64,000 nt of DNA from Paracamarosporium sp. OC-R06-R3 (GCA_019828545.1 JACVRA010000139.1:62001-126000), one strand, 5' to 3'. Counted from the stretch's first letter, positions 13,824 through 25,572 are shown. A program made the numbers and translations. Notes: generated by a model not told the origin, from the letters alone.

Positions 13824-15571
13824 ACCACATCCTACAACTCTTATTCCACGGCCCCTTCCTACTCAAATAATTCGCCAAGCTCCTACTAATATCCATCCAC
13901 GCATCGCTATCCTCATCCTCGGTACTCTCCTCACCTGTGTAATGCCCCAGACTAATCTCCGCCGCATCGTTGCAAGGAATTTGGTCGAACTCGAGCGTCA
14001 TGCGACTGGGGTGGTACCTGGTGGACGTCAGTCAGTCAGGCTTAGATAGATAAGGAAAGGAATGGGAAGGGGATGGATTCGAGGGGAATGCGTACCGTAT
14101 TGCGTCCCAGAGACTGCGCCACGATGCGTCGCCCCTCCCACCACACATCTGCAGCTCTAGTCTTTTCAGCGCCGGACAATTCGTCTTCAGCCATGAGGGG
14201 AATGCGTCGAGGTTGAGTGTGGTCGCTGTGACGAAGTTTGTGAGCGCCGGTAGAGTCGGCATGTCTTTTGCGTTGGCGTCGACCGGTGGCCAGATGGCAG
14301 GGCAGAATGACACGTCGCTGAGGAGCTCGAGGCGAGTGAGGGAGGTGGAGCAGCATTTAAGGAGCGCGATGATGGCTTTGCCGCAGCGACTCTCCACCGC
14401 GGCGGTTTTCTTTTCGTCCCAGGTGTATTCTTCGCCGATCTCTGCGATGTGCGGATGGAAGTTGAGTGCCGTGAGACTGGATCTGAAATACTAGTTAGCA
14501 GCCGTTGTACGGGTGGTTTGTCTGAGGCGACTCACAGATCCAAACCCTCGATCCGTCCGTCATCCGCCCATGCAAACTCTGCCGTACCACAATACTGGAT
14601 ATCTAGGTTCTTGATTTTCACCTTGGATTCATGGAGACTCGCCAACACAGCATTGAAAAGCGCGTCCCCAACTGGTGCTTGCACTTCGCTGCAATGTGTC
14701 TCGCGGTGGTCAAACTCGCGGGGGTGACCGTGCCCATACACCACGGGACCCCGTTCTTTCCAACTTTTATCCTTCGTGCTAACATGGAAACGGGAGTCAT
14801 TCCCATCAAACTCCCAATAGCCTACGCTTACATGCTCAACGCGGTCCAGTTGGCTCAGTGTCTTCGCCCAAGTCTGGGCTAGCTCCCCGCTATCGAAGGC
14901 GGCTTTAGCTGCGTTGGCACGGGACATGTACGCTTCATAGCCCGCAGCCATCTCTTCTTCCGAGAATAGCTCTTGGTCTTTTGGCAGATGCTTTACAATG
15001 AACCCTCTGAGGCCTAGTTCCTTCGTTTCGTCCTCTCGCCTCTTCTCAGCCTCTTGGTACCACTGCTCTCCGTACTTTTCTCGGCACTCGTCACGAAAAC
15101 AATCCAAGGCTATTTCGAACGGCCGCACAAGGATTATTTTATCGAAAAGCTCCCTCTTGGTTATCCAGCTCTCCTTGGTGGGCTCAAACGTCACGTGTTT
15201 AGTATACTGCTTCAGCATAGCCAGATCCGTCTTAGTTACGACATCTACATGCTCGGCTGAAGCAACGAAGCGCACGGTACCGAAGAGCATGTCGAGAAGA
15301 GCAGGCAGATAGGCATACTGCCTACATGCCAGGCGGAGGTTCTTCAGGGTGGGAAACTCGTGACTGCGATTGGTGATCAGATCTGCATTCGCACGCTGTG
15401 AAAGCCAATATCATGGATATGGGAAGTGCGATATACGTACATGATGCGCCAATACCCCTCTTCAATCACCATGTGCTCGAGTATCATGTTCAACAGCTCG
15501 GCGGGCATGCGCGTAAAGGCTGGACTGGTACACTGCTCCGCGGCGTCCATGGTAGTCCTCCGGCCCCTCAT
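13633..15571 (-). CDS. F-box-like leucine-rich protein
   Basis: Exons: 15571-15437, 15395-14536, 14482-14096 and 14017-13633; 588 residues in this conservative model. The N-terminus has an F-box-like helix, FTRMPAELLNMILEHMV. Across the first splice it continues LKNLRLACRQYAYLPALLDM and LFGTVRFVAS, a pattern shared by fungal F-box proteins. Later parts have LRR-like strands (SSLTALNFHP, LTRLELLSDVSF, CPALKRLELQMCG). The first intron is only 41 bases, short but forced by phase. The C-terminal exon runs into an Asp/Glu-rich tail and stops at 13633, while an overlapping frame to 13230 encodes a repeat array that probably belongs to the gene. F-box proteins recruit targets to SCF ubiquitin ligases; targets are unknown. 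Met at 15550 is an alternative start. Confidence 0.7.
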
Positions 15572-16384
15572 TTTGCTATTCGTTTTCAGGATTCCAGTTT
15601 GCGATGTGGCGGCCGTGATGGAGAAGAATTGCGCGAGACGTTACTTTGTGTTTATAGCACGATGTAGTCACGTGGTAGTATTCGATAAAATTAAACTAGC
15701 GTAGGATCAGGCACCTAAAATTCTAGGCCCACACACCAGTGAGAACGCGGAATAGCTAGCTCTGCACCTCTATCTCGATCGCATGTCTACCGAAGGGTCT
15801 TTCCAGGTGTTATTTTCACTTACCGTTACAGTAATACGCGGTGCGTCCCGCGGCGTGCGATCGTGTCTATTGCTCGTTAGCGAAATGAGACGATGGAAAG
15901 TAAGAGCAGTGGTTATTGTAAACGTATCCATCAAGAACAGCAACGACTTAGTCGAACTTCCGAATTAGTTCAAAGCTTTAGTCAGCTTTTGTGTATCAAT
16001 GGCGTTGATGCGGCACAGGAAGGGACAAGTACTTTCGCCTCGAGGCATCAGCAACGCCGGTTCTCTATGTAGTAGCCTGAACAACCGCAACCACATCACC
16101 ATTCTTGAGATCGCAATAGAAGAGCTTGGATCTAGACCGCAGCCCGAATTTTTGCATGATTTTTTGTTACACTATCGATCTCCGTGTAGCTTATCCACAA
16201 GACAAGCCACTTCGCAATAAGTGTGGTGCATTGCGCCGTCGAATTCTTTCGTTCGGGAGGATTATGAAAAGCTGGCCAAAGATCTCGTCTAGACCGCAGC
16301 ATGTACCGCCATAAGCAGGAACCATTCGTTCTTGGACCAAAGCTTCAACGCATTTTGAGTGACGATGATACTTCGTTGGACTGT
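15572..16384. other. Intergenic region
   Basis: Promoter side of the F-box/LRR gene and 3' side of the CCHC gene. No coding sequence, RNA gene or repeat could be supported. Confidence 0.4.
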
Positions 16385-18154
16385 TCACCAGCCGCTGCCG
16401 CCGGTGCCCCAAGCGTCTTCGCCACCAGTCGCAGGAGCGTTGGCAGACGTAGCAGCACCAGCATCACCGGACGTATCCCATCCACCACCGCCAACGGCAC
16501 CACCATTGCCAGCAGCATCGCCTTCAGCAATCGGTTCCTTGCAGCGCTGTAGCAGTTAGCAAAAGCATCTTCCCATGCATGCATGTACTCACCTTGATTG
16601 TATGACCCATCTCTCCGCAGTTGGAGCACTTGACCTTGGACCAGTCCTTCGGCTCGGGGCAGTCGCGAGAGAAGTGACCCTGCTTCTCGCAGTTACGGCA
16701 AGTCACCAGATTAGGGTTGCGCGGCTGGTCGCATTCCTTAGCGATGTGATCCTCAGAACCGCAGTTACGGCAAGTTCGCGGCGGACGAGCTTCGACATTC
16801 GGACACTAGCACAGAGGTTAGTATACGTTTAAAACTGCGTGCTGATCAACCTACATCTCGAGAGAAATGGCCGGTCTGGTTGCACTTGTGGCACTCGACA
16901 CCCTCAGCTGAACGAGGCTCGGGGCAGTCGGCTGCCTTGTGACCTTCCTGCTTGCAGTTCTTGCAGGCGTAAGGGTTGACACGCGGCTTGGGACAATCGC
17001 GCGCACGGTGGCCCTCCTCATTGCAGTAGACACAGGTAATGTTCGGAGTCTTTTTCTCGAACTCAGCCATCTCCTGCTTGCAAGACTTCTTGATGTGGCC
17101 GAGTTCGCCGCAATTGGAACAGATGGGCACACCGCGATCCTGAACGAAACCAGAAGACCTGAGTCGCTCCAGGTTCTCTGCAGGATCCGCAGGCCAGCCC
17201 TGTGCCAGCTTCGCGCGGCGAGGCTTGGGCGCAAGTTGGATAGTGAGGACGTACTCGCGGTCGGGGTTGCCAATGAGGTCCACGATGGTCATATTCGGGG
17301 CGACTTCTTGCTTGATGGCAATCAGGTAGAAGTAGAGATCTGACTCTCGGAGAGCAACCTCGACATCGGACACATTGAAGTTAGCATCAGTGTTACCAAT
17401 GGCACGAGCGTATGAGCGCAGGGAGATTCGGAACGCATCGAGATCCTTCTCGTTTGATGCCGCAACGAGCTTGTCCCAGGCTTCTTCACCATCCAGCTCA
17501 GGAATACCCGTCCAGTCGACCTTGCGGCGAGACTTGCACTCGAGGGCCTTGTGACCAGTCTCGCCACAGAGCCTACAGGTAGCGCTGGGACAGTCGCGGG
17601 CGCTGTGGCCTTCGACGCCGCACACATTGCAAGTGCCGGTGAAAGGGCGGTCGACCTTGGGGTTGGTGCAATCAGCCTTGTTGTGACTGTAGATGGATTA
17701 GCAAACATGACTCGGCATTTGACTTGCGGTTACCTACCCGACCTGGCCGCAGTTGTAGCATTCGCCAGTTAGACCGCCACCCTCGGGCTTGTCAGGACAG
17801 TCACGAGCGAAGTGGCCGGTTTGCTTGCAACTGGGATTGTTAGCATGATCAAACAATATCAGGTCGAAAAAGCCATGTATGTATTCAGCAATGAGGGGAA
17901 ACATACATTCGACAGGTGTTGTCTCCGGTATCGTCGCCGCCGCCGCCGCCAGAGTTATCACCGCCAGCGTTATCACCGCCAGCACCCCAGGAATCGCCGC
18001 TAGTCTCAGCAGCGCCGGCATTAGCACCGCCATTCCAGCTATCACCTCCTCCGCCACCGGCGGCTCCAGAGCCCCAGGCATCGCCACCTGTAAGGTTAGC
18101 AGGAGTGGTTAGATCGAGAGGCGTGTACGTACCATCAGTACCCCAGCCAGACAT
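16385..18154 (-). CDS. CCHC zinc-knuckle protein with eleven knuckles (CNBP/Gis2/Byr3-related)
   Basis: Six exons: 18154-18133, 18087-17907, 17830-17738, 17686-16855, 16805-16593 and 16546-16385; 500 residues. There are eleven C-x2-C-x4-H-x4-C knuckles. Four sit in the N-terminal part (CRICKQTGHFARDC to CRLCGETGHKALEC) and seven in the C-terminal part (CSNCGELGHIKKSC to CSNCGEMGHTIKRC). Introns interrupt knuckles 1, 2, 8 and 11, and each join restores the spacing exactly, which strongly supports the model. Between the clusters lies a folded-looking domain of about 130 residues (DLDAFRISLRSYARAIG, then LIAIKQEVAPNMTIVDLIG). Both termini are Gly/Asp/Trp-rich (GDAWGSG, GGGGWDTSG, final GSGW). 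Such proteins bind single-stranded RNA or DNA and affect translation; this multi-knuckle form is common in filamentous fungi, its exact role unknown. Confidence 0.92.
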
Positions 18155-19788
18155 CGTGATAGCAGCGGGTTAGAATTGAAAGAGTCTAGAAGGAAGCGTT
18201 AGCATCTCGTTAATTGCTTCGCTTATGTTGCAGCTCGTGATGGCAGTACACGACAGGATACGTCAGGCGAAGCTCCAACAGCCGTGTAAAATTCGTAAAA
18301 GCGAGCTTCTGGGTGCGCTTGCAGAGCTGTGTGCGGCGCGGTACTTACCTCGCTGTGTGTATATGTTGCTCGCAACAGTTCGTTCCGCAAGTAGAGATCG
18401 CGGACGTCGTAGCAAGTGGACGGAAAGTAGCGTGGGGAGTGAGACAAGAAGATAGTTGTCGTCGCGTTTGTAAGACGCGTTCGGAAGCTGAGAAATTTCG
18501 GGCCGGGTGTGTGTGCCGTGAGGGTAGAGGAAGGAGCGGGTTGCTAGGTGAGGCAGGTACGGTTGTTGTGGAAGGTACGAGAAATCACTGCGGTGAGGGA
18601 CAGGCTGAGGACAAGCTTATCACGGGGTATGAGATCAGTGAGAGGACGGCTTCACCTGGTGAGAGGGAGGTGAGATGCTCGAAGGGTCGTGGACCTTCTT
18701 TGTGCCGTTTGGTGGTGGACGAGGCTTGCGAGGAACTGCGGGCTCGAGGCAGCTAGATGACGGACTGGTATGAATAGATGGATTACTATGTAAATGTCAT
18801 TAGCATGGAATTCATCATGTCTAGCACAACATCGGATTGCAGCACACTCCGCTCAAGGAAGCCATCCAAATGAACTCCAATACGAAAAGCTCCAAGGTGT
18901 GATCTCGGGCGAATCTTTCAACAACACCACCACAAGCAAGACCTCACCTCAAAATATCCCAAGTCAGTACGTAAACCTGCACACAGGAAGAAGGAAACAG
19001 CGCAGCTCCAACAACACAACCACAACCAGCCCCCTCGACCTCACAAGTCAATCTTCCGAACACCCATCCAACCACAACATCAAACCATCCCAAAGCTACT
19101 CCTCCTCTCCCACATCCCATCCCACTCCTCACCTCACACATACTTTCCCGCTATCACAATACACTTAACCTCTACCCCTCCACAATCTTATTGCATCAAT
19201 ACCCAAAGACACCCGCGACAGATATATACCCACCAAGCACACACGCGAAGAAATGAGCATACTGAGGGATTTTCAATCCCTTTAACCGTACGTAGCACGT
19301 GGATACAAACCCATACGAATACCCTCCCAAACACCCTTCCAAATATCAGAACCACGCCTCTCTTCCACGCTACAAACACGAACACTCACCCATGAAACCA
19401 CGAACACACTCGCAGCAATGCACACTCAACGCAACGCAACACGACGCAACGCAATACAAAACGACAAAAAAATGAGAGGAGAAGAGAAGACCAGCGCTGC
19501 ACGCCCAACCCTCCCTTTCCCAACCCTCCATCTCACATACACTTCTACTCTACACTTGCACACGCCAAACACCACCCAGCCATGCCATCCCACACACCCA
19601 TCACCATCACGTACAACAACACAACAACACAACACGACAAGCCACACATAGACAAAAACACGCATATATAACCATCAACCCCCTAGCAATGGTATCAATC
19701 AAAAGCAAGCAACCCAGCACACCCGCCAGACAAGGGGGGCAGCAAGCAAGCAGACAAGCGCATTCGCTGGACCAAGAATACGCCCCAT

Positions 19789-19810
19789 GCATCGCATCGC
19801 ATCGCATCGT
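19789..19810. repeat. GCATC microsatellite
   Basis: About four perfect GCATC units followed by diverged ones, in the 3' region of the chitin synthase gene. Confidence 0.85.
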
Positions 19811-19972
19811 ATGAATCGTATCGTAACCCAACAGAAGACAGAAGACGCCCACGTACACCCGACGGACAAACATCCCAAGCAGCAAAGCAAGGCACCGTGT
19901 AGCATGGTATAAGTACACAACACAACACAACCCAGCAGCGCTCAAACCGACGTCCGAGGAACAAGCTATCAA

Positions 19973-19991
19973 GACAGACAGACAGACAGAC
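19973..19991. repeat. GACA microsatellite
   Basis: Five tetramer units just downstream of the chitin synthase stop codon. Confidence 0.85.
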
Positions 19992-20020
19992 GACTCCCAC
20001 ACATCCACTTCTTCTCACAA

Positions 20021-23000
20021 TCACACGCCGCGGAACTGTAAACTATTAGCGCCCATCCCAAGATACGATATAAAAAGCAGTCAGTCAAAGGGAGGGGGAG
20101 GGGTAAACTCACCATGCGCACGACCAAAAACCACATCGCGCCAATAAACCTAAACAGCGACAACCCGGCAACACTCCACAGCACAACAGCCAAATAAACC
20201 GTCGCAGCATCCGTCTTCTTCTTCGCCGCCTCATCCGGATTGCTAACCGTGACCTCGAGCCCGCCCGTCTGCAGGACCGCCGCACAAAGCGCAAGATTGC
20301 AGAACATCCAGAAGAGCACAACGCCCGAGCGGAAGCCCTTGTAGTAGTCTTCCTGCTTGTCTGCATCAGACACCACCTTATCGGGCTCCTTGTACTTTGT
20401 AGCGAAGGTTTGGATCTCGGCTTCGTACTGCGTGTTGAGGTCAGCGTCGTCGGTCGGGGCATGAATTTCGGCCTTGCCGTCGGCTTTGGTGGTGACGGAG
20501 GGCAGCTTTTCGGCCTTTGTGTCGCCCTTTGTGCCCCATGTGATGTCGTGCGTGTTACAGAAGGCGTAGACGTTGAGGATGTTGATGTACGTGGGCGTCA
20601 TGAGGAGGTATTGGATGAAGCACGTGAGCATGTGCCAGGGGTCCAGGAACAGGATCGACACGACGAGCCACATCAAGTACGTCGAAGCGAGCGAAACCAC
20701 CAGCGTGAAGAAGATCTTGTCTGCGAAGATGTCCCCGACGTTGAAACCCTTGTTGGTGCTGATCTGCTCTTGAACCGATCTGACCGTGATGAATATCGAA
20801 GCGAACATGAGGTAGGCCATGATGATGCACCAGAAGTAGACCATACTCATGTACCATCTGTTTGATCCTTGCGGTCGATTGCCGAGCGCGAGAATGAAAC
20901 AAGTGATTAAAACACCAATGTATAACCATTCGAAGACGATAAAAAGGACCTTTCCAGCTGTACCGATTTCCGTGGAGAGGGACTTGGTAAGGATGACAAA
21001 AACCAGGAAGAAGTTACCGAGAGCGAACCAGGCGAAGATCATGTTGATAGTCTGATACAAGAATTCCACAAGGAACATCATCTTTCGCAAGAACGAGTGG
21101 TCACTGCGGAAAATGTCGAAGGAGTGGGCCAAGGCGTACACAGCGGCAAAGAAAGAACCGTTCAGCCATCGTCTTCGCTGTAAGATGAAGTCGGCCATTT
21201 CGACGGGAACATCCGTTTCACCGTTTGCAGACTTGACGTACTGCAGAATCCAGTGGCAGTTTCTCTTGGAGACCAATTCGAAGCAGAGAATACGATCCTC
21301 GGCAAGATACATGTTTGCCGTGAAGACACCAGCGTTCGTTCCGTGCATCTTCTCACCGAGGAAGTATTTCTCCAGAGGTCCAGTACCAGTCTTATCGTTC
21401 TGAAGAGCCACGTAGCGGTATGCAGAGAAAGCTCCCGGAAGCACAGAAATGAAACCGAATGCAGACTCCAGCGGCTTGTCCAAGATGTTGCTCATCTTGT
21501 ACTCAAAGTTTTGCGTCGCCACAAGCGGATTCAGCAGCTTCTTTCCGTGGACCAACATAGCCTTGATTTCACCGCAAGCACCAGCGCACATAGGCTCCAG
21601 ATCGAATGCTTTCCAGAGGTGGTAGATGGAATCTTTGCCAGGTTTAGTTCCCGCATCCAGCAGCACACAAATATTCGGGTCCAACACCGCTCCGAAAGCT
21701 TGGAAGAACCATCTGTGAGAGTTGATTTTCTTCTGATTCTTCTCTTTCAAGCAGAAAAGCATCTGCACAGGCGTATTACCCTTCTTCACGTTCACAACGC
21801 CCTTCTTGATATCGAGCGTCATTTGCGTGGTGTACTATTATTTCGTTAGCTCTACTCGACCTTTCCTCAAAAATGCATAATCACCTCGTAAATATGCGCA
21901 GTCACATCGTTACCGTTGACTTGCTGCTTGGCAATGCCGTCTTGGTAAACACCGAGTGCCGCTAGCACAGCCCGCGTTCTCGGGTTGATCTTAGCACGGC
22001 CGTCGCTGACGACACACACGACAATCTTCTTCCACGCGTCCTTGCCCCACGTCTTGCTGTTTGTCCTCGAGTTCATAAACTCGATGTTCTTAATTACACC
22101 AATCATGGTTCGCGCAAACAGCTCATCCTCTTCGTTGTACATGGTAATAACGATGAACAACTCAGTATGTCTCGGCTTTGCGAACAGCTTCTGTCGCAGG
22201 GTGAAGCGCTCTTCATCGAAGCGTGCAGGGTCGCACGTGGCGGCCGAGTAGCGCATATGCGTGAACTCGTCACGCTCCGGAGGCTGTGCATGCTGGACCT
22301 GGTTCAGCAGCCGCGGCGGGATTGGGCAATCAAGCACCAAGTTTCCCTTGAACAGCTGCACCTCCTTGACCGTCTTCCATCGCTTTATGGGCGCCGGGCT
22401 TGGCGTTGGCACTGGCTCATCGTGAAACGGGTTCTCAGGCTGAAGATGGCTGTCGTCACCCGGTCGAAATTCCTCGTGATCAATCGGGTCGTGTGGATCC
22501 GGCCCATACGAGTTTTGGCCTCCTATCATGGGTCTCCTATCGTCGTCTTGCCAGTAATGATCTGGCTGTGAGCCATATGGGTGGGGGCTCTCGTCGTGCG
22601 GTGAGGGGTCGTAGGGCGGGTTGTAGTAGGCATCGTGATGCGCCTGGGGATCGAGCGAGTAGTTGCTGTCCTGGCGGTGCGGGTGCGGGTGCGGAGTATA
22701 GTCGTCGTGGTAATCGGAAGGTCCGTAGGGAATGTTCTCAACCGAATACTGGGCGCAGTCAGTTCCGTGTCATAGATGTCTATGTCGCAAACACCTACGC
22801 TGGGCTGCAATTGTAGCCTGTCTCCTGGTGTACCGGGACCCGGCCCAGGTCCCATGGGTATCTCTAGCGGGCCGGCTTGCGAATGTGAATAGCTGTCAAG
22901 CTGGTAGTTCTGCAGCGGGTGCCCTGGCGAGGGCGTGCGGCCTGGCCGTCGCGGATCCATGGGCGGAGAGCGATGGTCGCCGTCTGCGTGTGTATGCGAT

Positions 23001-23218
23001 TAGCGATTGTGATGGGCGTGGTATAGCGACAGTGGTCGAGCAAATGAATATAGCGCTGCGGCGGCGATAACAGGCAGGCCGGGTAGCTATAGAAGTATGG
23101 TATGGGAATGATGGGGTCAAGCGAGGGAGGCGCGGGTCAGGGACACGCGGCATGCGCAGCACTATAAGCTTCCTGGGCAGAGGCGAAGAAACGTACCAAG
23201 ACGGTTGTAGCCAGACAT
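20021..23218 (-). CDS. Class III chitin synthase
   Basis: Five exons: 23218-23197, 22983-22799, 22748-21885, 21834-20113 and 20035-20021; 2808 bases, 935 residues. The small first exon encodes MSGYNRL; the last is only 15 bases, encoding FRGV and the stop, matching the family ending FLVVRMFRGV. The disordered N-terminus is Pro/His/Tyr-rich. The catalytic GT2 core shows [59 protein letters not shown] and the product-site [10 protein letters not shown]. Several membrane segments follow ([19 protein letters not shown] and later). The block [20 protein letters not shown] and the N-terminal motif [16 protein letters not shown] match class III enzymes as I remember them; class I is the nearest alternative. 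It makes chitin at the plasma membrane for hyphal growth. The long first intron (213 bases) lies between two in-phase exons. Confidence 0.95.
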
Positions 23219-24160
23219 GGCGGAGGGAAGATGGCGGGCCGGCGTGCTGGTTCGCTGCGTCCTCAGACCTCAAACGTCGCTGGCAGCAGCGGGAAAATGA
23301 GATCACCGGGGCAGGCCTTTGTTTACCTATGGCAGCGCAGCCCAGCAACTGTCGAGGCCGTGTTTGGTGACGCTCGACGATGATGCGCTTTGCGGCTAGC
23401 CGCGTCGGTTTCAGATGGGTTTTGTGGAGACGAACGCAGTGTGATTGTTTACCCAGCAACGGAGGGCCGAGGGCAACGGGCAGCAGAGCACAGCGCGATG
23501 GTGGGGAGAGGGCAGACGAGGCTCAAGGGCACAAGCTCGTGAAGAGTAGAGACAAGGCTCGAGAGCTTTTGAACTGTTTGCGTTGCTCAGCCGCTGGTTT
23601 CCTGCTCAACGCTCAGTGGGCAGCCTGAAACTGGGACGGGACCCCTGCAACAGACACGACTTTGTGCGCCACATGCACCGCCGCAGCCCCTCCACACAAC
23701 CTGACCAACCCGTTCTAAATATACCGCTGGCTCCCTGCATTGCGCGGCGTCGTGACCTCATATCCAGACACAAAGAACTTCATGTGAACGTCCAACGAGC
23801 AAGAGGCAAGTCCAGCCCTCGCCGCTTGTCTGCTCGCACTTGGATCTTAGCAGAGCATCCTTTGCAATTAGCTAGATTAGCTTGTGCATGGGGCGTGCGG
23901 CTGATGGCCATATCTGGGCGAGCAAAGCGAATCTGAGGCTAGCGTTCGCAAGGCGGCTTATATCCGGTGAGTCGTATTCGAGATACCTTTTGCGCTACTC
24001 AGCCATCTTCCGACGAAGCTTGAGGCTGGTGGGTGTGTCGCCCGAGTCAAGTGTAAACTCTAGTCACAATTCCCCAACAACGTCCTGCTCATAAGTCTAC
24101 CTGGGTATCATAACATCCTCATTTCCCATGCGAAGTGGCCTCGAGCTCAGTCAGCGCAGC
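23219..24160. promoter_or_regulatory. Chitin synthase promoter and leader
   Basis: It lies between the chitin synthase start and the 3' end of the phosphatase gene, both on the minus strand. GC-rich to about 23.6 kb, with no supported coding sequence. No specific site was identified. Confidence 0.4.
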
Positions 24161-24804
24161 TCAGCTCAACTCGCCCTTCTCTAGCGCCTCCAGAAACGCC
24201 CGGGAGAACCTCACGGCCTGATCGTACGCCGTGGTGAACCCGTCGTTCCCACCATAGTACGGATCCTGCACCTCCTCACCCCTCCCACCCCTCCGCTTCT
24301 TACCTCCAAAGTCTCCAAACAGCATGACCTTCCCCACGCCCTCCTCGCCGCCCTTGCGCTTCACCTCGCGCGCACGCAGCTCCAATAGGTCTTCCAGGTT
24401 GTAGTCGTCCATGGCTAATATGTAGTCGAACTCTGCAAAGTCCGAAGCTGATCTGAATTTGCGCGCCGCGTGTGTGTACGTGGTTATGCCCTTCTTCTTG
24501 AGCGTCTGCATGGTGCGGGAGTCCGGGTCGTCGCCGACGTGGTATGCGCCGGTCCCGCACGAGTCGATATTGCGTATAAGAGGATGAGGTGAGGCAAGCG
24601 GCGCACGGGTCAACGACTGGAAGACGCCTTCAGACATGGTCGAGCGGCCTGCTGAGGTTAGCTGGAGTACAAAAGACATGTCTAGCGCTTCAGGCCGTGG
24701 TGCAAGTACGTACAGATATTTCCCAGGCAGACGAAAAGAACGGACACCGCCCTGGGAGATGCGTTGGACTGCGCATTGGCGGCGATGGATTCCCCTGCCG
24801 TCAT
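24161..24804 (-). CDS. Low-molecular-weight protein tyrosine phosphatase
   Basis: Two exons, 24804-24714 and 24648-24161; 579 bases, 192 residues. The splice rebuilds the P-loop: VLFVCLGNI before it and CRSTMSEG after it, giving the signature C-x5-R with nucleophile Cys26 and Arg32. The general-acid loop is VQDPYYGG (Asp-Pro). Other family blocks are IDSCGTGAYHVGDDPDSRTM and FDYILAMDDYNLEDL. Residues near 125-150 hold a Lys/Arg/Gly-rich insertion (GKKRRGGRGEE) between the DxxN region and the acid loop, longer than in yeast Ltp1/Stp1. It removes phosphate from phosphotyrosine or small aryl phosphates in the cytoplasm. It is divergent from the hydroxyisourate hydrolase gene, 279 bases apart. 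Confidence 0.93.
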
Positions 24805-25083
24805 TGTGAAAGGTTTGGTAGGTGCGTTCTCGGTGTGTAAAGCAGAGGTTGAATGTTTATCGAGCCGAGGCGGTCCAAAAGGTTGATCGGCAGGGCCCGA
24901 TGACGGTAGCGGGGCACCCCGGTTCCCTTAAGCTACGAAACCCTATAAACATAGTCGCCCGCTACAATCCCAAAATACGCCGTCGACGCCTAAATCGCAT
25001 ACACACCGCTTCCCAAGGCTTTCCTCTAAATATACAGGCACTGAGCGCACTTTCCCACAAGCTTCGAGCCCCACAAGACCTGC

Positions 25084-25572
25084 ATGCCCCTCCACTCGCC
25101 CTCACCGGCAACCCACCGCATCGAAGCCGTATCCAAACACCTCTCCCCCAGCACCACCCCACGCCCAATGGCCGCCGAAAAGAAAACCCCAATCACCTGC
25201 CACGTCCTGGACACGTCTCTAGGCCGCCCAGCCCCCTCCATCCCCGTCATCCTCACGCTGCACAACCCCCCCTACGACCTATCCGGGCTCGCCTTCACCG
25301 GCACAACCAACGCAGACGGCCGCGTAACAGCATGGTCACCGTCAACATCAGAATTCGGCGACATTACCTTGGACATGGTGTTTAAGCGCGAGGGCGACCA
25401 GAAGTACAGCCTGACGTTCGACACGGAGAGTTACTTTGGGGAGAGAGGCGTCAAGACGTTTTTTCCAGAGGTGGAGGTCAAGTTTTTGGTGCGGAGCGAT
25501 GCGAAGAGTGAGCATTACCATGTGCCGGTTTTGCTGAGTCCGTTTGGGTATACGACGTATCGGGGGTCGTAG
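25084..25572 (+). CDS. 5-hydroxyisourate hydrolase (transthyretin-like), peroxisomal PTS2 form
   Basis: A single exon of 162 residues. The transthyretin-fold core shows ITCHVLDTSLGRPA with the active-site His40, a TNADGRV strand with the catalytic Arg, SEHYHVPVLLSPFGY with another His, and the diagnostic C-terminal YRGS. The enzyme opens 5-hydroxyisourate made by urate oxidase, in purine degradation to allantoin. The start at 25084 rather than the Met at 25168 is preferred because residues 12-20, RIEAVSKHL, fit the PTS2 peroxisomal signal (R-I-x5-H-L), which vertebrate and plant homologues also use. A start at residue 29 would lose it. No intron is needed. The promoter is shared with the phosphatase gene. 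Confidence 0.92.
   Translation: MPLHSPSPATHRIEAVSKHLSPSTTPRPMAAEKKTPITCHVLDTSLGRPAPSIPVILTLHNPPYDLSGLAFTGTTNADGRVTAWSPSTSEFGDITLDMVFKREGDQKYSLTFDTESYFGERGVKTFFPEVEVKFLVRSDAKSEHYHVPVLLSPFGYTTYRGS

Larger units (their letters stand above)
18155..20020. other. Long intergenic region: CCHC-gene promoter and chitin synthase 3' region
   Basis: The left part (18155-18800) is promoter and probable 5' leader of the CCHC gene. The right part is CA-rich, simple sequence with microsatellites near the chitin synthase stop. A small hairpin (GGGATT-TTC-AATCCC near 19265) is visible; its role is unknown. Long frames here translate to low-complexity Thr/His/Pro and were not accepted. Confidence 0.45.

Noticed and set aside
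19695..20024. Cys/Val-rich minus-strand frames near the chitin synthase stop
   Set aside because: They translate microsatellite-containing 3' sequence and have no start context or family match.
21253..21849. Plus-strand 198-codon frame
   Set aside because: Antisense to the chitin synthase catalytic exon.
24822..25385. Plus-strand 187-codon frame overlapping the hydrolase
   Set aside because: It is another phase of the hydrolase exon and its leader; composition is Pro/His/Arg with no motif.
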